From: Arthrobacter agilis
GTDB taxonomy: Bacteria > Actinomycetota > Actinomycetes > Actinomycetales > Micrococcaceae
DNA: 64,000 bases
Reading direction: 5' to 3'
Assembly: GCF_002157505.1 (NCBI RefSeq)
Contig: NZ_NFSC01000029.1
Span: forward strand, 310,001 to 374,000
Shown here: positions 60,210 to 64,000 of the stretch, piece by piece
How the letters are laid out: each line of letters begins with the position of its first letter
Numbering within the stretch: position 1 is the stretch's first letter
Translations under genes and position numbers: made by a program
Notes under the pieces: generated by a model
Seen by the model: only the letters and a program-made list of their open reading frames with translations
Databases searched by the model: none
What the model was told of the DNA's origin: nothing

Positions 60210-61105
60210 GCGCCTTCGCCCCCGCCCACCCCGAACTGCCGGGCTGGCGGCACGTCTACTCCGGCAAGGTCCGGGACCTGTACGAACCGGAGGACGGGCG
60301 CGACGACGTCGTCCTCGTGGTCGCGAGTGATCGCATCAGCGCGTACGACCACGTCCTGGCGACGGAGATCCCTGACAAGGGACGCGTGCTGACGCAGCTG
60401 AGCCTCTGGTGGTTCGAGCGGCTCGCCGGCATCCCCAACCACGTGATCGCCGCCGACGCCGCCGGCGGGGTGCCCGCTGCCGTCGAAGGCCGGGCCATGA
60501 TCTGCCGGAATCTCGTCATGTACCCGATCGAGTGCATCGCCCGCGGCTACCTCACCGGGAGCGGGCTGCTCGAGTACCGTGAGTCGCACACGGTGTGCTC
60601 CCTGCCGCTGCCCGCCGGACTGGTGGACGGTTCGCGCCTCGAGCCGGCCCTGTTCACGCCGTCGGCCAAGGCCGAGGTGGGCGAGCACGACGAGAACATC
60701 ACCTACGACGCCGTTGTCATGACCGTGGGCGACGACGCCGCAGCGCAACTCCGTTCGCTCACGCTCGATATCTACTCGAGGGCCGAGGCCATCGCCCGGG
60801 AGCGTGGCATCATCCTCGCGGACACCAAGGTGGAGTTCGGCCTCGATCCCGTCACCGGGCGCATCACGCTCGGAGACGAGGTGCTGACCCCCGACTCCTC
60901 CCGCTTCTGGGATGCCGCCCTCTACGCACCCGGACAGGCGCAGCCCTCCTTCGACAAGCAGTTCGTGCGCGACTGGCTGACGTCCGACGCCTCGGGCTGG
61001 GACCGGCACTCCGAACCGCCGGCCCTGCCACACGACGTCGTCGAGCGCACGCGTGCCCGCTACATCGAGGCATACGAGCGGCTGACCGGGCGCACCTTCG
61101 TCTGA
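60206..61105 (+). CDS. purC: SAICAR synthetase
   Basis: PurC condenses CAIR with aspartate to SAICAR with ATP. The 299-aa protein has the N-terminal VYSGKVRDLYEPEDG, the SAICAR signature VYPIECIARGYLTGSG-like segment (MYPIECIARGYLTGSG) and ADTKVEFGLDPVTGRITLGD near the Mg site. It follows purD with an ATGA overlap and ends at a hairpin with a T-run at 61158-61189. Confidence 0.98.
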   Translation: MSAFAPAHPELPGWRHVYSGKVRDLYEPEDGRDDVVLVVASDRISAYDHVLATEIPDKGRVLTQLSLWWFERLAGIPNHVIAADAAGGVPAAVEGRAMICRNLVMYPIECIARGYLTGSGLLEYRESHTVCSLPLPAGLVDGSRLEPALFTPSAKAEVGEHDENITYDAVVMTVGDDAAAQLRSLTLDIYSRAEAIARERGIILADTKVEFGLDPVTGRITLGDEVLTPDSSRFWDAALYAPGQAQPSFDKQFVRDWLTSDASGWDRHSEPPALPHDVVERTRARYIEAYERLTGRTFV

Positions 61106-61157
61106 GGCTCTGCAGCCCTTGCTGTAGCGGTGGGCGGACAGGCACGATGGGGCGTGA

Positions 61158-61189
61158 CCGGAGTGTTATCGCGCTCCGGCCCGTCTTTT
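61158..61189 (+). terminator. intrinsic terminator after purC
   Basis: CCGGAG at 61158-61163 pairs with CTCCGG at 61174-61179 around a 10-base loop, followed by CCCGTCTTTT. It lies 53 bp after the purC stop and separates purDC from the secreted protein gene. Confidence 0.65.
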
Positions 61190-61328
61190 GTCGATAGCCG
61201 GCCGGTACCGGGGCGACCCGGCTTCACTGTCCGATGATCGACTGTTCGACCCCTTTCCAGAACTCATTCGACACAGCGCCGTGCGGAACCTCCGGAAGGG
61301 CCCTCGCGGCGGACCAGCGAGGAGCACA

Positions 61329-62318
61329 GTGACTACCAGCCAGAACACCAGAGGCCGATCGGCCACCCGCCGCACGGCACGCGCCGCCGTCGCTGCCGTC
61401 GCGGCAGGCATCCTCCTGCTGCCGGCCACAGCCGCCGTCGCGGCCCCTCCCTCGCCGCCCTGCGAGGTGGGCTCCGCCTTCTCCCGGCACCAGGACAGCA
61501 GCATTCCCCTCCCCGGCGCATCGTCGGCGGAAGGCATCGCCGCCGGCAGGGGCTCGACGTTCTACGCGGGCGACCTCGGCCGGGGGGACATCTTCCGCGG
61601 CGACATCCGCAAGGGCACGGCCGAACTCTTCATCGATGCGCCCGAGGGCAGGGCTGCCGTCGGGCTGAAGGCGGACGTCCGGAACAAACTGCTGTTCGTC
61701 TCGGGCGGTGCGACGGGCCAGGCGTACGTCTACGACACCCGCACCGGAGCCACGGTCGCGGAGTTCCAGCTGACCACGGGGGATGCGTTCATCAACGACG
61801 TCACGCTCACGAAGGACGGAGCCTACTTCACGAACTCCCGCAGGGCCGAGCTGTATTTCCTCCCCGTGGGACCCCGGGGAGCACTCGGGGAACCGCAGAC
61901 GATCCCGTTGTCCGGACCGGCAGCAGAGGTGACGCCAGGATTCAACCTCAACGGCATCACCTCCGTCGACGGCGGCCGGACGCTGATCGTGGCCCATACG
62001 GCGAACCAGGCCCTCTACACGGTGGATCCGGCGACCGGGGCCAGCGCCGTCATCGCGACGGAGGCGCTGCCGAACGTCGACGGCATCCTGGCCAAGGGCG
62101 ACACGATCTACGCCGTCCAGAACGCGATCAACCAGGTCAGCCGCATCGACCTCTCGAAGGATCTTTCCAGCGGTGAGGTCGAGGACGTCATCACGAGTTG
62201 CCAGTTCAACGTCCCCACCACCGTGGCCCTCTTCGGCAACACGCTGGCGCTTGCCAACGCCAAGTTCGGCGCCGTCGATCCCGGCGGGTACGAGGTCGTG
62301 ACCACCGCGGCCCGCTGA
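61329..62318 (+). CDS. secreted SMP-30/gluconolactonase-like propeller protein (329 aa)
   Basis: A signal peptide with an Arg-rich start and a hydrophobic core (AAVAAVAAGILLLPATAAVA) ends near ALA-type VAAPP at about residue 39. The rest consists of repeated short blades such as FYAGDLGRGDIFRGDI, VYDTRTGATVAEFQL and TVDPATGASAVIATEALP, indicating a six-bladed propeller like SMP-30 or the NHL proteins. Homologues in actinobacterial genomes are sometimes labelled superoxide dismutase; no such metal site is visible here, so I do not use that name. The GTG at 61329 has GAGGAG upstream. The substrate is unknown. Confidence 0.78.
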   Translation: MTTSQNTRGRSATRRTARAAVAAVAAGILLLPATAAVAAPPSPPCEVGSAFSRHQDSSIPLPGASSAEGIAAGRGSTFYAGDLGRGDIFRGDIRKGTAELFIDAPEGRAAVGLKADVRNKLLFVSGGATGQAYVYDTRTGATVAEFQLTTGDAFINDVTLTKDGAYFTNSRRAELYFLPVGPRGALGEPQTIPLSGPAAEVTPGFNLNGITSVDGGRTLIVAHTANQALYTVDPATGASAVIATEALPNVDGILAKGDTIYAVQNAINQVSRIDLSKDLSSGEVEDVITSCQFNVPTTVALFGNTLALANAKFGAVDPGGYEVVTTAAR

Positions 62319-62333
62319 CCGCGCCCGGACAGA

Positions 62334-62369
62334 GGAAAGGCCCGCCGGCATCTGCCGGCGGGCCTTTCC
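62334..62369. terminator. bidirectional terminator between propeller gene and tRNA-Pro
   Basis: A near-continuous 17-bp stem (GGAAAGGCCCGCCGGCA with its inverse) spans 62334-62369 with a TC at the tip, so about 15 bp can form. A and T runs at the base suit both directions. It lies between the convergent propeller gene and the tRNA. Confidence 0.85.
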
Positions 62370-62374
62370 CTGCT

Positions 62375-62451
62375 TGGTCGGGGTGACAGGATTTGAACCT
62401 GCGGCCTCGTCGTCCCGAACGACGCGCGCTACCAAGCTGCGCCACACCCCG
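62375..62451 (-). tRNA. tRNA-Pro (anticodon CGG), with encoded CCA
   Basis: Read leftward from 62451, the acceptor 5' strand CGGGGTG pairs with CACCCCG, followed by discriminator A and an encoded CCA. The anticodon stem CGTCG/CGACG encloses the loop TTCGGGA, giving anticodon CGG for the Pro codon CCG. The D-arm (GGCGCAGCTTGGTAGCGC) and the T-loop GGTTCAAATCC are standard. The length is 77 nt with CCA. Confidence 0.97.
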
Positions 62452-62550
62452 GTGTCGCTCCGGAAGGCGTGAACCTCCCGAACAGCAACTGTCCAAGAAT
62501 AGCCGAGGATCAGCGGCGAGGAAAACCGGACCCGCCGAACGCCGGACGGA

Positions 62551-64000
62551 TCAGACGAGCGAGTCCTTCCACGCCGCGTGCAGGGTGGCGAAACGCCCCG
62601 TTCCGCCGATCAGTTCCGCCGGCGTCCCATCCTCCACCACCTGGCCGTCGTGCACCACGAGGACGCGGTCGGCGATGGCCACGGTGGAGAGACGGTGCGC
62701 GATGATCAGCGCCGTCCGGTTGCCGAGGAGCTTCTGCAGGCCCTCCTGCACGAGGCGCTCACTCGGGATGTCGAGCGACGACGTCGCCTCGTCGAGGATG
62801 AGGACGGCCGGATCGGCGAGGAACGCCCGGGCGAAGCTGATGAGCTGCCGCTGGCCGGCGGACACGCGCCCGCCGCGCTTGTTGACGTCGGTGTCGAAGC
62901 CCTCGGGAAGCTCGAGGATGAAATCCTCCGCGCCCACGGCCCGGGCCGCCGCCACGATCTCCTCCCGGCCGGCCTCGGGCTTGCCGAGCGCGATGTTGTC
63001 CGCCACGGAGCCGCTGAAGAGGAACGCCTCCTGCGTGACCATGACGATGGCGCGCCGCAGGTCCGTCGGCGCGAGGTCGCGGAGGTCCACGCCGTCGAGC
63101 GTCAGGATGCCCTCCGACACGTCGTAGAAGCGGGCGATGAGCTTGGCGATGGTGGACTTGCCGGCTCCCGTCTGGCCTACCAGGGCGACGGTCTGCCCGG
63201 CGGAGATGGACAGGTTCAGGGTGGGCAGCACCACCGGACCGTCCCCGTAACGGAACCCGACGTCGGAGAACTCGATGGTTCCGCGCGGATCGGGCAGGGG
63301 CACGGGGTTCTTCGGCGGCCGGACGGTGGGCACTTCCTCCAGCAGCCCGGAGACCTTCTCCAGGGCCGCGGCGGCGGACTGGAACGAGTTGTAGAACATG
63401 GCCATCTGGTCCACGGGCTGGAAGAAGCGCTTGCTGTAGAGGAGCAGGGCGAGGAGCGCGCCCACCTCGAGGGTTCCGTCGAGCACCCGGAACCCGCCGA
63501 ACACCAGCACGACGGCGACGGTGACGTTGCCGATCAGTACGAGCCCGGGCTGGAAGACACCGTTGAGGTTGATGGAGCGGATGGTGACCCTGCGGTAGTC
63601 CTCGGCCAGTTCGTCGTACCGGCGTGCATTGACCGCCTCCCGCCGGAACGCCTTCACGGCGCGGATGCCGGTCATCGTCTCGATGAAGTGGACGATCAGC
63701 TTCGCCGACACCACGCGGGACTCGCGGTAGGCGATCTGCGAGTGCTTCTGGTACCAGCGGGCCAGGAAGAACATGGGGACCGCCGCCGCCAGGATCAGGA
63801 GGCCTGTCCGCCAGTCGAGGACGAAGATCGTCGCGGCGGTGAAGAGCATGAAGATGACGCCCGAGGCGAGGGAGCTGACACCGGAGTCGAGCAGCTCCCG
63901 CAGCGCATCGAGGTCCGAGGTCTGCCGGGAGATGATGCGCCCGGACGTGTATCTCTCGTGGAACTCGAGGCTCAGCCGCTGTGTGTGGCGGAAGACCCGT
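62551..64000 (-). CDS. ABC exporter, permease-ATPase half transporter (N-terminus beyond window)
   Basis: The frame is open to the right window edge, so the first membrane helices are missing. The visible part starts in the transmembrane domain ([20 protein letters not shown], a type typical of multidrug exporters). The nucleotide-binding domain follows with Walker [15 protein letters not shown]-loop [10 protein letters not shown], signature [16 protein letters not shown], Walker [14 protein letters not shown] and H-loop [10 protein letters not shown]. The signature reads VSAGQ instead of LSGGQ. The layout is a fused half transporter of the MsbA/Lmr type. A lipid, peptide or drug substrate cannot be told. 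Confidence 0.93.
   Translation of the reverse strand, partial: RVFRHTQRLSLEFHERYTSGRIISRQTSDLDALRELLDSGVSSLASGVIFMLFTAATIFVLDWRTGLLILAAAVPMFFLARWYQKHSQIAYRESRVVSAKLIVHFIETMTGIRAVKAFRREAVNARRYDELAEDYRRVTIRSINLNGVFQPGLVLIGNVTVAVVLVFGGFRVLDGTLEVGALLALLLYSKRFFQPVDQMAMFYNSFQSAAAALEKVSGLLEEVPTVRPPKNPVPLPDPRGTIEFSDVGFRYGDGPVVLPTLNLSISAGQTVALVGQTGAGKSTIAKLIARFYDVSEGILTLDGVDLRDLAPTDLRRAIVMVTQEAFLFSGSVADNIALGKPEAGREEIVAAARAVGAEDFILELPEGFDTDVNKRGGRVSAGQRQLISFARAFLADPAVLILDEATSSLDIPSERLVQEGLQKLLGNRTALIIAHRLSTVAIADRVLVVHDGQVVEDGTPAELIGGTGRFATLHAAWKDSLV

Noticed and set aside
61329..62318. Superoxide dismutase, a label sometimes given to such proteins
   Set aside because: The sequence shows propeller-type repeats and a signal peptide but no superoxide dismutase metal motif.
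62375..62451. tRNA-Pro as an attachment site for an integrated element
   Set aside because: Neither catabolic island borders the tRNA, no integrase lies near it, and I see no second copy of its 3' end in the window.

Overview
The window is very GC-rich DNA with strong G/C third-position bias from an actinobacterium, most likely an Arthrobacter-like member of the Micrococcaceae. This rests on protein relatedness: the copper amine oxidase has the same length (638 aa) and the same cofactor tyrosine position as Arthrobacter globiformis phenylethylamine oxidase. The extradiol dioxygenase keeps the metal-ligand numbering of the Arthrobacter/Brevibacterium homoprotocatechuate dioxygenases. The rest of the content (DUF3073, septum formation protein, SCP-like protein, actinobacterial Paa genes) is also actinobacterial.

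A housekeeping backbone is visible in three blocks: clpB (partial), septum formation protein and DUF3073 at 1-3.5 kb; purM, purF, a two-TM protein, DUF2079, SCP-like protein and asparaginase at 20.9-27.1 kb; purD, purC, a secreted propeller protein, tRNA-Pro and an ABC exporter (partial) at 58.9-64 kb. Two catabolic islands separate the blocks.

Island 1 (3.5-20.8 kb) is a xylan utilisation locus. It has a ROK regulator, two paralogous LacI regulators, a sugar-binding lipoprotein with two ABC permeases but no ATPase, a GH3 glycosidase, xylulokinase and xylose isomerase, a secreted GH10 xylanase, and a 1013-aa secreted protein joining a CE4 deacetylase and a GH10 xylanase. The chain runs from extracellular (acetyl)xylan through oligosaccharide import and cytoplasmic cleavage to xylose and xylulose-5-phosphate. 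Candidate operators of the form CGAAA-N-TTTCG lie before the transporter operon and the first xylanase; a different palindrome lies before xylA.

Island 2 (27.3-58.7 kb) breaks down arylethylamines and arylacetates. It holds a homoprotocatechuate meta-cleavage cluster (succinate-semialdehyde dehydrogenase, hpaI, hpaH, hpaD, hpaE, a GntR regulator, and an unusual FAH-RraA fusion in the place of hpaG). Divergent from it are a flavoprotein aromatic hydroxylase and an IclR regulator. Next come an amine oxidase module (copper amine oxidase, a small membrane protein, TetR and AraC regulators, an APC permease, an aldehyde dehydrogenase) and a complete aerobic phenylacetyl-CoA pathway (paaI, paaK, paaR, paaZ, paaH, paaF, paaJ, paaABCDE, paaG). 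Three matching candidate PaaR boxes lie before paaIK and between paaJ and paaA. Together these would convert phenylethylamine to phenylacetate and tyramine or dopamine to (di)hydroxyphenylacetate, then feed each ring into central metabolism.

No transposase, integrase, CRISPR array or rRNA was found. One tRNA gene is present.
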